Assembly (NCBI RefSeq): GCF_014384785.1
Contig: NZ_JACRSU010000006.1
Coordinates: 1 to 64,000, forward strand
Source of the DNA: Congzhengia minquanensis
GTDB taxonomy: Bacteria > Bacillota > Clostridia > UBA1381 > UBA9506
DNA: 64,000 bases
Direction: 5' to 3'
The first letter of the stretch is position 1, and every line of letters begins with the position of its first letter. Position numbers and translations under genes: made by a program. The notes beneath the pieces were generated by a model. The model searched no databases and was not told the DNA's origin. It saw only the letters and a list, made by a program, of their open reading frames with translations. Positions 48,688 through 57,711 of the stretch are shown here, piece after piece.

Positions 48688-49566
48688 TTAAAGTGTAACA
48701 AACTCGCCGCCGCGGCATTTTTTTAAGTAGTTTAAGGCGTAAACCTGCCCGGTATATTCCAAATCTCCCTTATAAACCGGGTCGTGAAACCCTTCTATGT
48801 CGATGCTGCCAGTATAACCGTTCATGCGCAAAATTGAGATGATATCTGTCCAGTTGCTGTCGCCGAAGCCCGGCGTTCTGTGCCAAACAAACTTTTCTTT
48901 TCCGCAAATGCCTTGCTCTTTCACAATGTCCCAGGCTATGGTGGCGTCTTTTCCGTGAACGTTAAAAATCTTCTTCACCCACTTACGAAGCTGCGGAATG
49001 GGGTCAACAAGCTGCACCATCTGGTGACACGGCTCCCACTGAAGTCCTACATTGTCGTAGGGCACCGCCTCAAACATCAGCTCCCAGGCCGCAGGGGAAA
49101 ACGCAATGTTGTAGCTTCCCCGATTCCAGTCACCGTCCATATTGCAGTTTTCAAAGGCAATTTTAAGTCCTTTCTCCCCTGCCCGTTGAGCAAGAGGCGC
49201 AAACACCTCTTGAAATTTCGGAACAGATTCTTCAACCGGTCTGTCCGGCAGCCTGCCGGCAAACCCCGCCACAAGGTCTGTCCCGAAAAGAGACGCGCAG
49301 TCAATCAGCTGTTTTAAGCCCTCATTCGCCTGACTGCCCTCTTCCGTGTTCACCAGCGGGTTCCCGTAAAGGCCGATACTGGAAATAGTGCAGTCCGTGT
49401 CCGCTAAAATGCGTTTCACACTGTCTGCCAGTTTCACTAGGTCACAGCCTCCCAGCGTCTTCCAAAAGGTAATGGAAAAAGTCTCAAATCCATAGGAAAT
49501 AAGTTTTGGCATAACACTTTCCACCTTGTCGGCAGAAATCAGTGTTCCAATTTTTATGTCGTGCAT
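48688..49566 (-). CDS. Sugar phosphate isomerase/epimerase family protein (xylose isomerase-like TIM barrel)
   Basis: A 292-residue TIM barrel of the AP-endonuclease-2/xylose-isomerase superfamily. The metal-binding positions are plausible in IAFENCNMDGDW (Glu), VGLQWEPCHQM (Glu, His), KIFNVHGKDA (His) and IDIEGFHDP (Glu). Such proteins isomerise or epimerise sugars or sugar acids in catabolic pathways; the substrate is unknown. It lies 27 bp after smpB but is not functionally linked. Its relatives are often encoded with ThuA and Gfo/Idh/MocA enzymes, which occur 10 kb away. Confidence 0.85.
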   Translation of the reverse strand: MHDIKIGTLISADKVESVMPKLISYGFETFSITFWKTLGGCDLVKLADSVKRILADTDCTISSIGLYGNPLVNTEEGSQANEGLKQLIDCASLFGTDLVAGFAGRLPDRPVEESVPKFQEVFAPLAQRAGEKGLKIAFENCNMDGDWNRGSYNIAFSPAAWELMFEAVPYDNVGLQWEPCHQMVQLVDPIPQLRKWVKKIFNVHGKDATIAWDIVKEQGICGKEKFVWHRTPGFGDSNWTDIISILRMNGYTGSIDIEGFHDPVYKGDLEYTGQVYALNYLKKCRGGEFVTL

Positions 49567-49593
49567 CTTGTGTTCCTCCTCAAAAATGTCTTT

Positions 49594-50058
49594 TTAATTC
49601 ATGCGCGCTTTCACGGCCCGGTCCATGCTGCGTTTTGCGTCGCGCTCGGCAATAGACTCCCGCTTGTCATAGGCCTTTTTGCCCCGGGCAAGGCCCAATT
49701 CCACTTTTACCTTACTGCCCAGAAAATAAACCGACAGAGGAATGAGCGAATATCCCTTTTCTTTCGTTTTTCCAATCAGGCGCATAATCTCTTTTTTGTG
49801 AAGCAGCAGCCGCCTGTCCCTTAAGGGGTCGCGGTTAAAAATGTTGCCTTGCTCGTAGGGGCTGATGTGCATACCAATTAAAATAGCCTCTCCGGTACGC
49901 AGCGAAACATAGCTGTCTTTTAAATTCACATTTCCCGCACGGACAGACTTTACCTCCGTACCAAACAGCTCAATGCCGGCCTCAATTTTTTCGTCAACAA
50001 AATAGTCGTGAAACGCCTTTTTGTTATTGCTAATGAGTTTCTTTGATTTATGTTCCAT
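49594..50058 (-). CDS. smpB: SsrA-binding protein SmpB
   Basis: Binds tmRNA and brings it to stalled ribosomes. 154 residues, normal length, with [48 protein letters not shown] and [14 protein letters not shown], and the C-terminal [17 protein letters not shown] tail that enters the ribosomal A site. AAAGGGGGAG precedes the ATG. The ssrA gene was not found in the window. Confidence 0.98.
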   Translation of the reverse strand: MEHKSKKLISNNKKAFHDYFVDEKIEAGIELFGTEVKSVRAGNVNLKDSYVSLRTGEAILIGMHISPYEQGNIFNRDPLRDRRLLLHKKEIMRLIGKTKEKGYSLIPLSVYFLGSKVKVELGLARGKKAYDKRESIAERDAKRSMDRAVKARMN

Positions 50059-50088
50059 GAAACTCCCCCTTTTTATCTTAGTCCTGTC

Positions 50089-50119
50089 AAAAATATACCG
50101 CCCTTGTCCGGGCGGTATA
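50089..50119 (-). terminator. Terminator after hpf
   Basis: 10-bp perfect stem TATACCGCCC / GGGCGGTATA with a 6-nt loop, then TTTTTG on the minus strand. It lies between hpf and smpB. Confidence 0.88.
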
Positions 50120-50130
50120 CCGTTTTATTT

Positions 50131-50673
50131 TTAATCTACTTCAATTAAACCATAATCGCCTTTTTTCCGGCGGTAAACCACGTTGGCCTCTCCCGTTTCG
50201 CCGTTGGTAAAAATAAAGAAGTTGTGGCCAATGAGTTCCATCTGCAAAACCGCTTCCTCCGGTGTCATAGGCTTGCTCTCAATTTTTTTCGACCTTACGA
50301 TTTTAATGTCACCCTCAGGCTCTGTAGAATTTTCAGGATAGTCTAAAATCTTATCAAACGCTACGTTTTCAACATATTCCTTCTTCATTTTCTTTTCAAG
50401 CCTGGTTTTATTTCTGCGGAGTTGGCGCTCTAAAATGTCTACTGCATTGTCGATTGACGTATACATGTCCGTGGTGGTTTCCTCCACCCTCAGCATAAGG
50501 CTGCCGGAATGAATTGTGGCTTCCACAACCTGGTCTTCACGCTGCACGCTGAGCGTTACAAACGCCTCCGTGTCCTTGTAAAAATACCTGTCGAGTTTGG
50601 AAAACCGGTCTTCCACTCTTGCCTTTAAGGCGTCTGTCAATCCGATTTGCTTTCCTGTAATTGTGATTTTCAT
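50131..50673 (-). CDS. hpf: Ribosome hibernation promoting factor, long form
   Basis: Binds the 30S subunit and forms inactive 100S dimers in stationary phase. 180 residues, the long two-domain form. The N-terminal domain (KITITGKQIGLTDALKARVE then YTSIDNAVDILERQLRRNKT) is linked to a C-terminal dimerisation domain (KPMTPEEAVLQMELIGHNFF). The ATG at 50673 has better spacing from AAGGAG than the ATG six bases upstream. The ~300-bp upstream leader has a small hairpin. Confidence 0.95.
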   Translation of the reverse strand: MKITITGKQIGLTDALKARVEDRFSKLDRYFYKDTEAFVTLSVQREDQVVEATIHSGSLMLRVEETTTDMYTSIDNAVDILERQLRRNKTRLEKKMKKEYVENVAFDKILDYPENSTEPEGDIKIVRSKKIESKPMTPEEAVLQMELIGHNFFIFTNGETGEANVVYRRKKGDYGLIEVD

Positions 50674-51001
50674 TACCATCCACTCCTTTTTGATTTTTTG
50701 CTTACCGCAGCAAAAAACACGGCAGCGGTAAAAACACGATTTACTCGTGCTTCTTTAGTATAAATATCCACTTCAGGTTCCATTCATTCCTAAATCTGAA
50801 ACAGATATTATATCTACACCTTTGTGCACTTTCTACAAGCAGATTGTAAATTATTTAACTATTCATACTAAAACTTTCCCTGTTGTTTGATTTTATTATA
50901 CCACATTATAGAAAAAATTCAACGTATTTTTTACTGGATTAACAAATATTTAATCTTTTGGCCTCATATACTGAATTAGTTTATAGCGGGGGGTATTCTA
51001 T
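50674..51001. other. Divergent intergenic region hpf / dac
   Basis: A 328-bp A+T-rich gap. It contains a 7-bp stem (TTACCGC / GCGGTAA, 50703-50730) in the hpf leader and a sigma-E-like promoter on the plus strand. A clear hpf promoter was not identified, though TATACT occurs at about 50757 on the minus strand. Confidence 0.6.
50944..50972 (+). promoter_or_regulatory. Sigma-E-like promoter of the D-Ala-D-Ala carboxypeptidase
   Basis: AAATATT, 14-bp spacer, CATATACT, one mismatch to the CATACAnT consensus, 29 bp before the TTG start. This suggests mother-cell expression during sporulation. Confidence 0.5.
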
Positions 51002-52141
51002 TTGAAAAAATCAAGTATTCTTTTTGCATTTCTGCTGTGTTTTTCTTTTTCACAGCCAACCGTTTCGGCTCTGTCTGTTTCGGCCCAATATGCCTGTGTG
51101 TTAGACGCGCAGACAGGCCGTGTCATATTCGAAAAAAATGCCCGGGAGCGCCACTCCATGGCCAGCACCACGAAAATTATGACCGCTTTGGTCGCACTGG
51201 AAAACAGCGGTCTGGACGATTTGGTTACCGTGAGCAAAAACGCCGCCGGAACGGAGGGAACAAGCCTCTACTTAAAAGCCGGCGACAAGGTAACCCTGCG
51301 GGATTTGCTCTATGGGCTCATGCTCCAGTCCGGAAACGACGCAGCCATTGCCATTGCCGAGCACGTGGCAGGCTCGGTTGATGAGTTTGCCGCATTAATG
51401 ACTGCCCGCGCCAAAACAATCGGCGCGAAAAATACCAGCTTTAAAAATCCAAATGGGCTGGACGAAGACGGCCACTACACCACGGCCTATGATTTGGCCT
51501 TAATCGCCCGGGAGGCATTAAAAAACGAAACCTTCGCAGAAATTGTGGCAACAAAATCGAAAACCATTCGCGACGGCACGCAAACCATAACCAACCACAA
51601 TAAAATGCTGAACATGTATCAAGGCTGTGTCGGCGTGAAAACAGGTTTCACGAAAAAGACGGGACGGTGTCTGGTTTCCTCTGCCAAGCGGGACGGAAAA
51701 CAGGTGGTGGCGGTAACGTTAAACGCACCGGACGACTGGAACGACCACACCAACATGCTTAACTTCGCCTTTGAAAACACCGTGTGCTTTCCCTTAATTG
51801 CCGCTGGAATGACGGTGAACTCCATCACAGTGAAAAACGGCACAAGCCAGTCTTTAGAGCTTACCGCCGAACGGGACTTTTACCTTTCAGAAAGCCCCGA
51901 CACCAAATTTAAAAACGCACGCCTTACCTGCAAACTGCCAGACTCTATCACAGCGCCGGTAACAAAAGGCGAGGTCATCGGCGCTGTGGAAATTTATTAT
52001 CAGGATACGCTTTTAGACACCATCAATTTAATTGCCGCGGCGGATGTTGGCTTTAAAGAAGCAGAAAAAGACGATTTGTTTCTAAAATATTTTAAAAAAT
52101 TACTGCTTTCTGGTTGCGTCAAGGTAAAATTTGGTGTATAA
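51002..52141 (+). CDS. D-alanyl-D-alanine carboxypeptidase (PBP5 family), probably sporulation-linked
   Basis: A 379-residue exported serine peptidase that trims the stem pentapeptide of peptidoglycan. The signal peptide is ~1-23. Catalytic motifs: SMASTTK (Ser near residue 55), SGN and VKTGFTKKTGR. A C-terminal beta domain follows (~270-350), ending in a segment (KYFKKLLLSGCVKVKFG) that may touch the membrane. The start is TTG with GGGGGG upstream. The sigma-E-like promoter would fit a DacB-type role in cortex modification; DacF is the alternative. Confidence 0.92.
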   Translation: MKKSSILFAFLLCFSFSQPTVSALSVSAQYACVLDAQTGRVIFEKNARERHSMASTTKIMTALVALENSGLDDLVTVSKNAAGTEGTSLYLKAGDKVTLRDLLYGLMLQSGNDAAIAIAEHVAGSVDEFAALMTARAKTIGAKNTSFKNPNGLDEDGHYTTAYDLALIAREALKNETFAEIVATKSKTIRDGTQTITNHNKMLNMYQGCVGVKTGFTKKTGRCLVSSAKRDGKQVVAVTLNAPDDWNDHTNMLNFAFENTVCFPLIAAGMTVNSITVKNGTSQSLELTAERDFYLSESPDTKFKNARLTCKLPDSITAPVTKGEVIGAVEIYYQDTLLDTINLIAAADVGFKEAEKDDLFLKYFKKLLLSGCVKVKFGV

Positions 52142-52175
52142 TGAAATTCAAATGAAAACAATACGGAGGATGGCA

Positions 52176-52943
52176 ATGGCACGCCCTGAAAGACTACAAA
52201 AATATATCGCCCGCTGCGGGGCCGCGTCCCGCAGGGCAGCGGAGGAACTGATTTTGTCCGGCCGCGTCAGGGTGAACAAACAGGTCGTAACAGAGCTGGG
52301 CACCAAGGTAGACAGCGACAACGACAAGGTTTTTTTAGACGGAACCCGTTTGCTGCCAGAAAAAAAGCTGTATTACATCATGCTCAACAAGCCCAAAGGT
52401 TACATTGCCACTGCCAAAGACGAGCGGGGCCGCTCGACTGTAACAGAGCTTGTGGCAGACATTGACGCAAGGCTCTACCCCGTTGGACGGCTGGACTATT
52501 TGAGCGAGGGGCTTTTGTTTTTAACCAACGACGGCGATTTTGCATACCGTCTTACGCACCCCGCCCAGCACGTTGCAAAAAAATATCAGGTCGTGGTTTC
52601 GGGTATTCCCGAGTTTGAAGACATAAAAAAACTGCGTGCAGGCGTAGACATCGGCGGATATGTCACCGCCCCGGCGCGGGTGGATTTGGCAAAGACCGAA
52701 GAACGTACCGCGCAGCTTAACATTACGTTAACAGAGGGGAAAAACCGTCAGATAAGAAAAATGTGCGAGGCTGTCGGATTTCCTGTTTTGCGGCTCAAGC
52801 GTGTAAGCGTAGGCGGCGTTGCACTGGGAAACCTGCCTTTGGGAAAATGGCGTCATTTAACAGAAGCAGAACAAAAACTACTTTGCGGCGGTGATAAAAA
52901 TGATAACGATAAAAACGGAAGAAGACAAAACAGACATTCATAA
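52176..52943 (+). CDS. rluB: Ribosomal large-subunit pseudouridine synthase B-type (RsuA/RluB family)
   Basis: A 255-residue enzyme that converts a uridine of 23S rRNA to pseudouridine. An N-terminal S4 domain (LQKYIARCGAASRRAAEELI) is followed by the catalytic motif PVGRLDYLSEGLLFLTNDG with the Asp, then KKYQVVVSG and EGKNRQIRKMCEAVGFPVLR. The frame extends upstream, but GGAGG six bases before ATG 52176 fixes the start. RluB and RsuA are hard to separate by sequence. Confidence 0.93.
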   Translation: MARPERLQKYIARCGAASRRAAEELILSGRVRVNKQVVTELGTKVDSDNDKVFLDGTRLLPEKKLYYIMLNKPKGYIATAKDERGRSTVTELVADIDARLYPVGRLDYLSEGLLFLTNDGDFAYRLTHPAQHVAKKYQVVVSGIPEFEDIKKLRAGVDIGGYVTAPARVDLAKTEERTAQLNITLTEGKNRQIRKMCEAVGFPVLRLKRVSVGGVALGNLPLGKWRHLTEAEQKLLCGGDKNDNDKNGRRQNRHS

Positions 52944-53298
52944 ATTTTTGTCCTCCCAGGGCGCAAACATTGATTTAACCGGCACCATTGTAATGACCGC
53001 CCGGGAAAACGGAACGATTTTGGCCCTGGGCGCCCTCTCCATGAAAGACTACCGCGTGTTTTTAGACCATATCGTGGTGTCGGGCGAATATGTGGAGGAT
53101 TTAAATCTGGTGCTGGGGCTTATGAAATCGCTTTTAAACCTTGCTGATTTGCGCGGCATGAAAACGGTTTATGGCTCTAACCCCGCTATGTTTGACCTTT
53201 ATAAAATGCTGCGGTTTAAAAAAAGCGCAGGCGAGGCAAAAAAGATGTACGAGCTTTCGCTTGAGGGGTATTTTACCTGCGAAAACGAAGAACAGTAA
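52900..53298 (+). CDS. GNAT-like protein, unknown substrate
   Basis: A 132-residue small alpha/beta protein. TIVMTARENGTILALGALSM is followed by RVFLDHIVVSGEYVEDLNLV and GMKTVYGSNPAMFDLYKMLR, the arrangement of a compact GNAT fold, though the acetyl-CoA loop is weakly conserved. It overlaps rluB by 44 bp and lies 17 bp before galK. A GTG nine bases upstream is an alternative start. Confidence 0.65.
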   Translation: MITIKTEEDKTDIHKFLSSQGANIDLTGTIVMTARENGTILALGALSMKDYRVFLDHIVVSGEYVEDLNLVLGLMKSLLNLADLRGMKTVYGSNPAMFDLYKMLRFKKSAGEAKKMYELSLEGYFTCENEEQ

Positions 53299-53315
53299 AT
53301 AATAAGGAGAATTTT

Positions 53316-54500
53316 ATGACATTAAACGAACTGAAAAAAGCGTTCACATGCACCTACGGAGACGGCGGAACCATTCGTTTTTTTGCATCGCCCGGCCGTG
53401 TGAACTTAATTGGCGAGCACATTGACTATAACGGAGGCTTCGTTTTTCCTGCGGCGTTAACCCAGGGCACGGTGATTGCATTAAGGGAACGCACCGACGG
53501 CATTATCCGCTTAAAGGCAACAGATTTAGACGAATTGGTGACATTAGATATAAAGAATCTGTCAGACTATAAAAATTTAAAATGGGGAAACTATCAGGCC
53601 GGCGTGGCATATGTGATGCAGCAGGATGGGTTTGCTATTTCCGGCTGCGACATGTTGTTTGACGACACGCTTCCTCACGGCGGCGGGCTTTCCAGCTCGG
53701 CTGGCATTGAGGTTGCAACGGCCTTGGCATTTGCCACCCTGTCGAACGAAAAAAAGGGTATTACCGTCCCTGTAGATATGATAGAAATGGCGCGTTACTC
53801 TCAAAAGGCCGAAAACGAATATGTCGGCGTAAGCTGCGGCATTATGGACCAGTTTGCTTCCGCCATGGGCAAAAAAGACTGCGCAATTTTATTAAAGTGT
53901 GACACGTTAGAATTTAAACATATTCCGCTGGACATGAAAGGCTATTCCATTGTCATTTCCAACACCAACAAAAAAAGGAGCCTGGCCGACTCGAAATATA
54001 ACGAGCGGTGCGAAGAGTGTGCAAAAGGCCTTAGCATGCTCAAGACAGAACTTGCCGACTTAAAGTTCCTTTGCGAGCTGACGCCGGAGGTGTTTGAAAA
54101 GCACGCACACCTCATTACAGACGAAACCGTATTAAAGCGCGTGCGTCACGTGGTGAATGAAAACGCCCGGGTGCTAAAGAGCGTGAACGTTTTGGCAAAA
54201 GGCGACCTGATTGCGTTCGGCGCGCTGATGAACGCCTCTCACGACTCCCTGCGCGACGATTATGCGGTAACCGGCATTGAACTCGACACCTTAGTAAAGG
54301 AAGCGCGCAAAATTGACGGCACAATCGGCTCAAGAATGACCGGCGCAGGCTTTGGCGGCTGCACCGTATCTTTAGTGAAAGATGAAGCGGTTGACAGCTT
54401 TATGGAAAAGGTCGGCGCGGCATATACTGAAAAAATCGGTTATGCACCCTCGTTCTACCGGTTTGGCATTGGCGACGGCGGACGGGAATTGTTTGAATAA
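53316..54500 (+). CDS. galK: Galactokinase
   Basis: Phosphorylates galactose at C1 as the first step of the Leloir pathway. 394 residues, GHMP kinase. The galactokinase signature SPGRVNLIGEHIDYNGGFVF lies near residue 25, the ATP-binding GGGLSSSAG near 125, and GSRMTGAGFGGCTVSL near 340. AAGGAG precedes the ATG. galT and galE are not in the window, so galK is separated from its pathway. Confidence 0.96.
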   Translation: MTLNELKKAFTCTYGDGGTIRFFASPGRVNLIGEHIDYNGGFVFPAALTQGTVIALRERTDGIIRLKATDLDELVTLDIKNLSDYKNLKWGNYQAGVAYVMQQDGFAISGCDMLFDDTLPHGGGLSSSAGIEVATALAFATLSNEKKGITVPVDMIEMARYSQKAENEYVGVSCGIMDQFASAMGKKDCAILLKCDTLEFKHIPLDMKGYSIVISNTNKKRSLADSKYNERCEECAKGLSMLKTELADLKFLCELTPEVFEKHAHLITDETVLKRVRHVVNENARVLKSVNVLAKGDLIAFGALMNASHDSLRDDYAVTGIELDTLVKEARKIDGTIGSRMTGAGFGGCTVSLVKDEAVDSFMEKVGAAYTEKIGYAPSFYRFGIGDGGRELFE

Positions 54501-54512
54501 TTATTCTTTTAA

Positions 54513-54558
54513 AGTAAAAAAAGCGGCCTGTTTCATGAAACAGGCCGCTTTTTTTACT
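54513..54558. terminator. 46-bp perfect palindrome, bidirectional terminator
   Basis: The 46 bases are fully self-complementary about 54535/54536, with A7 and T7 runs at the flanks and a GC-rich core GCGGCCTG. It lies between convergent galK and the ATPase gene. Confidence 0.95.
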
Positions 54559-54564
54559 GCAAAT

Positions 54565-55320
54565 TTAACCGTCCCCGTCATCCAACAAAATATCAAGCAT
54601 TTGCCCAGGGCTGTTTAAAAACCGTTTGGTAAGCTGAAAATGCTCCGTTTCGCTGTATGTAACAGGCTGAATGCCCTCCTCTGAAAACTGATAGATTTTC
54701 GCATTGGGAAAGGTCATCAGCATGGGAGAATGTGTTGCAATGATAAACTGCGAATTTTTCTTCACCAGCAAATTAATTTCAGCAATCAGCGTTAAAAGCT
54801 TTGCCGGCGACAGGGCCGCTTCCGGCTCGTCTAAAATATACACACCGTTACCGCCAAACCTGTTTTGAACCAGCGACAGAAAACTTTCCCCGTGGGACTG
54901 TTTGTGCAGAGATATGCCACCGTAGCTGTCAATCACAGGCGGTGCAGCGGCAGGCTCTTGGTCCATCTCCTCAATGTTTGTAGCAACGTTATAAAAACTT
55001 TCTGCACGAAGAAAAAAACCGTCCCTTGCAAATTTCGACCGAGAAATAGTCAGACAGTCGCACAATTCTGAATGAGTTTGATTCGTAGAAAAACTGAAGT
55101 TTTTTGTGCCGCCCTCGGCGTTAAAACCAAAAGCCACGGCAATCGCTTCTAAAAGCGTAGACTTTCCCGTTCCATTCTCTCCAACAAAAAACGTCACATC
55201 GCTGTCAAACACAACTGTGTGATTCCTCATTAAAAACTGTACCGCAGGAATTTCTCTCAGATAGGACCCCCGCCCAATTTCCCTTTTCAGTTGAATGCTG
55301 TCAATAAATCTTCCGTTCAT
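54565..55320 (-). CDS. AAA-type ATPase, ABC-like, stand-alone
   Basis: A 251-residue ATPase of the COG3910 type. Walker A is GENGTGKST (~46-54). The signature QSHGESFLSL and Walker B GVYILDEPEAALSP follow, with an H-loop in IATHSPMLMTFPNA. There is no membrane segment and no partner of a known system. It overlaps the YgjP-like gene by 4 bp. The role is unknown; relatives include repair and overcoming-lysogenization type ATPases. Confidence 0.88.
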   Translation of the reverse strand: MNGRFIDSIQLKREIGRGSYLREIPAVQFLMRNHTVVFDSDVTFFVGENGTGKSTLLEAIAVAFGFNAEGGTKNFSFSTNQTHSELCDCLTISRSKFARDGFFLRAESFYNVATNIEEMDQEPAAAPPVIDSYGGISLHKQSHGESFLSLVQNRFGGNGVYILDEPEAALSPAKLLTLIAEINLLVKKNSQFIIATHSPMLMTFPNAKIYQFSEEGIQPVTYSETEHFQLTKRFLNSPGQMLDILLDDGDG

Positions 55321-55844
55321 TTCAGCAGTTTCCTCCGCGCTTGATAGTCAGGCATAAACTGCGCCATCATCTTATGAAATCCCGCCCCATGGTTTGGCTC
55401 AAAAAAATGGACAAACTCGTGCAGCACCACATATTCAATGGCTGCAGGCGGCATGTTTGCCAGCCGTGCGGCCAGCGTAATATATCCATCCTTAAAATGG
55501 CAAATGCCCCACGCGCTTTTTATATGCTTTACTTTAATTTTCGGTTTTTGCTCCATTCTGTCATGAAACAGTTCCCAAACCTGGGCAACAAAAGGTGCGA
55601 AAATTGCTTCGCACTGGCAAGCCGGCGGCGCGGCCTCTGCATTTATGTTCTTTTTCCGGGCTGCAATCCTTTGCAGGGCTTTTTGAATCCAGTCCGCTTT
55701 TTGCGCAACAAATCCGTCAACCGCAGCTAGCGGAACATGCCTGCCTGCCGACACAAACACGCCCCGCTCCGTCACCCGGAGATTTATGTTTTTCACATTT
55801 TTCCGCGTGAGAGTAAACGAAACGTCCGCCGCTGTCCGCATCAT
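55317..55844 (-). CDS. YgjP/SprT-like zinc metallopeptidase
   Basis: A 175-residue protein of the YgjP (DUF45) group. The zinc motif is VLHEFVHFFEPNHGAGFH near residues 135-152, with two His of HEFVH and a later His. The N-terminal part is RKNVKNINLRVTERG followed by VSAGRHVPLAAVDGFV. It overlaps both neighbours by 4 bp, so it is translated with HydE and the ATPase. Substrate unknown. Confidence 0.87.
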   Translation of the reverse strand: MMRTAADVSFTLTRKNVKNINLRVTERGVFVSAGRHVPLAAVDGFVAQKADWIQKALQRIAARKKNINAEAAPPACQCEAIFAPFVAQVWELFHDRMEQKPKIKVKHIKSAWGICHFKDGYITLAARLANMPPAAIEYVVLHEFVHFFEPNHGAGFHKMMAQFMPDYQARRKLLK

Positions 55845-56911
55845 TTGCGTTTAAAACCCGCAAAGTCGCCCCGGGCGGAAACAATTTCATATCCGATTTT
55901 TTCCATGCGCAGGGCAAGGGAAGCAAGAGATTCCGCCGCCTCGTCCCCAGTGCTGATTTTGTTATCGTAGAGCATATATTTTTCCCGCACATTTTTCGGC
56001 GAAAGGTTGGGCATTACCACGTTAGCACCAGCCAAAACCGCTTTTTCCCGCCCCATTTCGTCCAGCGTGCCCAAAGCCGTTGTGGCAGGCAGCAGCACGC
56101 TCGGAAGCAGCAGACGCGTCAGCGCAACCATAAAAATGGTCTTTTTCGCACTGCCGTTGGGCTCGTTTTTAAATGGCGTATCTTTGTGCGAAATAAACGG
56201 CCCAATACCCACCATGTGCGGCTGAAATTTTTCTAAAAACAGCATATCTTCTGCCAAATGTTCGTTGGTTTGATAAGGCGAACCCACCATCATGCCGCAC
56301 CCCACCTGAAACCCAATTTCCTTTAGGTCATACAAACACTTTACGCGGTTGCTGAGCGTAAGCTCATCCGGATGAAGCTTACGGTAGTGGTTGTCGGTAG
56401 CGGTTTCGTGACGCAGAAGATAGCGGTCTGCCCCGGCGTTGTAAAAGCGCTGATAAGTGCTTTTATCCCGCTCACCGACAGACAGCGTCACCGCGCAGTC
56501 GGGATATGCCTGCTTGATGGACGAAATCATTCTGCACATTTCATCGTCAGAAAAATACATGTCCTCCCCGCCCTGAAGCACAAAGGTGCGAAAACCCAAA
56601 CGGTAGCCCTCCGCACAGCAGGAGAGAATGTCGTCTTTATTCAGCCGGTAGCGGGCGGCGTTTTTGTTTGAACGCCGAATTCCGCAATAGTAACAGTCGT
56701 TTCTGCAATAGTTTGTAAACTCAATCAGGCCGCGGATAAACACCGTTTTGCCGTATATGTTGTCCCGCATGCTGCAAGCCTTTTTAAATGCAAAATCCCG
56801 GCACACGTCTGCATTTTGAAGCAAATACACCCACTCGTCTTTCAAAAGGCTGTGGGTGTCGGTTAATTTATTGATTAAATTTTTTGTTTTTTCCAGTTTC
56901 TCTGTTTTCAT
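55841..56911 (-). CDS. hydE: [FeFe]-hydrogenase maturase HydE (radical SAM)
   Basis: A 356-residue radical SAM enzyme. FTNYCRNDCYYCGIRRSN near residue 65 holds the CxxxCxxC cluster. ERDKSTYQRFYNAGADRYLL and RHETATDNHYRKLHP are HydE-type, and GVGMMVGSPYQT-like sequence follows (here GCGMMVGSPYQTNEH). HydE helps build the diiron centre of [FeFe] hydrogenase with HydF and HydG, which are not in the window. A longer frame exists upstream, but ATG 56911 has GGGAAG ahead and starts the usual N-terminus. It overlaps the preceding gene by 44 bp. Confidence 0.88.
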   Translation of the reverse strand: MKTEKLEKTKNLINKLTDTHSLLKDEWVYLLQNADVCRDFAFKKACSMRDNIYGKTVFIRGLIEFTNYCRNDCYYCGIRRSNKNAARYRLNKDDILSCCAEGYRLGFRTFVLQGGEDMYFSDDEMCRMISSIKQAYPDCAVTLSVGERDKSTYQRFYNAGADRYLLRHETATDNHYRKLHPDELTLSNRVKCLYDLKEIGFQVGCGMMVGSPYQTNEHLAEDMLFLEKFQPHMVGIGPFISHKDTPFKNEPNGSAKKTIFMVALTRLLLPSVLLPATTALGTLDEMGREKAVLAGANVVMPNLSPKNVREKYMLYDNKISTGDEAAESLASLALRMEKIGYEIVSARGDFAGFKRK

Positions 56912-57689
56912 GATCTTCCCTACGCTCCGTTTTTTTGATTCTATCAATGAAATATAAACACAGCGCCACCAGCGCCAGGCCGCCCAAGCCGCCTGCAATG
57001 TATGAAAGGGCGCTTTCCGGCTTTTCTTTTTCTCCGTTTTTGCTGTCAACGTTAAAAGCCTCACCGCTTTCCCCTTTTTCCTTAATCACCGTAAACGAAA
57101 GCGACCCTGCCAGGTCGGACATAGTTTTCAAATCTGCCTCCTCTGCCGCTTCCTTATTTAAATACAGCAAAAAAGAAATGCCGTTGCCGTTTACAAAGGT
57201 TGCGCCAAACACCATTCCGTGTTTTTTCCCGTCAAACTGCACCGTTCCCGGCACGGTGATAAACTTCATTTGGGAATAAGGCACAATGGAAACGCTCTCC
57301 GGGTTATATTCAAACCCGTCCACGGAAAAACCGTCTTTTAAAATGCGGTCTAAATCATTTTTAATTGTCTGGTCGTCCGTTTCCAAAATATTGTATAACT
57401 CGTAGGACAAGTCGTTTTTCTTCACCTTAACATAAATTTCACTGTCCTCCGTGGGGTTGGTAATAAAATATTCACAGTCAGACTTAATCAGCGCTTCGTT
57501 CACCTCGTCGGCTGTCAGGCCCACAGTATTTAAAAGCGTTTCGTCTGTCATATTTTTTGAAAACACATACCACTGGTCGGAAACAGAAAACCCCATATAC
57601 GCCTCCGGCACCTCATAAGAGCAGACAGCGTTCATTCCCATGCAAAGCATCGCTGCGACCAATACAAATATGGTTAATAATTTTTTCAT
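56868..57689 (-). CDS. Exported membrane-anchored protein, unknown
   Basis: A 273-residue protein with a signal peptide (1-~24), a ~190-residue extracytoplasmic alpha/beta domain (AYMGFSVSDQWYVFSKNMTD, LTADEVNEALIKSDCEYFIT) and a C-terminal transmembrane segment (ALSYIAGGLGGLALVALCLY, ~228-247), then a basic cytoplasmic tail. The family is unknown to me; similar one-TM proteins occur in Clostridia. It lies 22 bp after the transglycosylase. Confidence 0.78.
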   Translation of the reverse strand: MKKLLTIFVLVAAMLCMGMNAVCSYEVPEAYMGFSVSDQWYVFSKNMTDETLLNTVGLTADEVNEALIKSDCEYFITNPTEDSEIYVKVKKNDLSYELYNILETDDQTIKNDLDRILKDGFSVDGFEYNPESVSIVPYSQMKFITVPGTVQFDGKKHGMVFGATFVNGNGISFLLYLNKEAAEEADLKTMSDLAGSLSFTVIKEKGESGEAFNVDSKNGEKEKPESALSYIAGGLGGLALVALCLYFIDRIKKTERREDHENRETGKNKKFNQ

Positions 57690-57711
57690 TCCGGCTTCCT
57701 CCTTTTTGCAC

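Noticed and set aside
55841..57064. A longer HydE with 51 extra N-terminal residues
   Set aside because: The extra part overlaps the neighbouring gene deeply, is Lys/Trp-rich without family match, and lacks a ribosome site; ATG 56911 has one.
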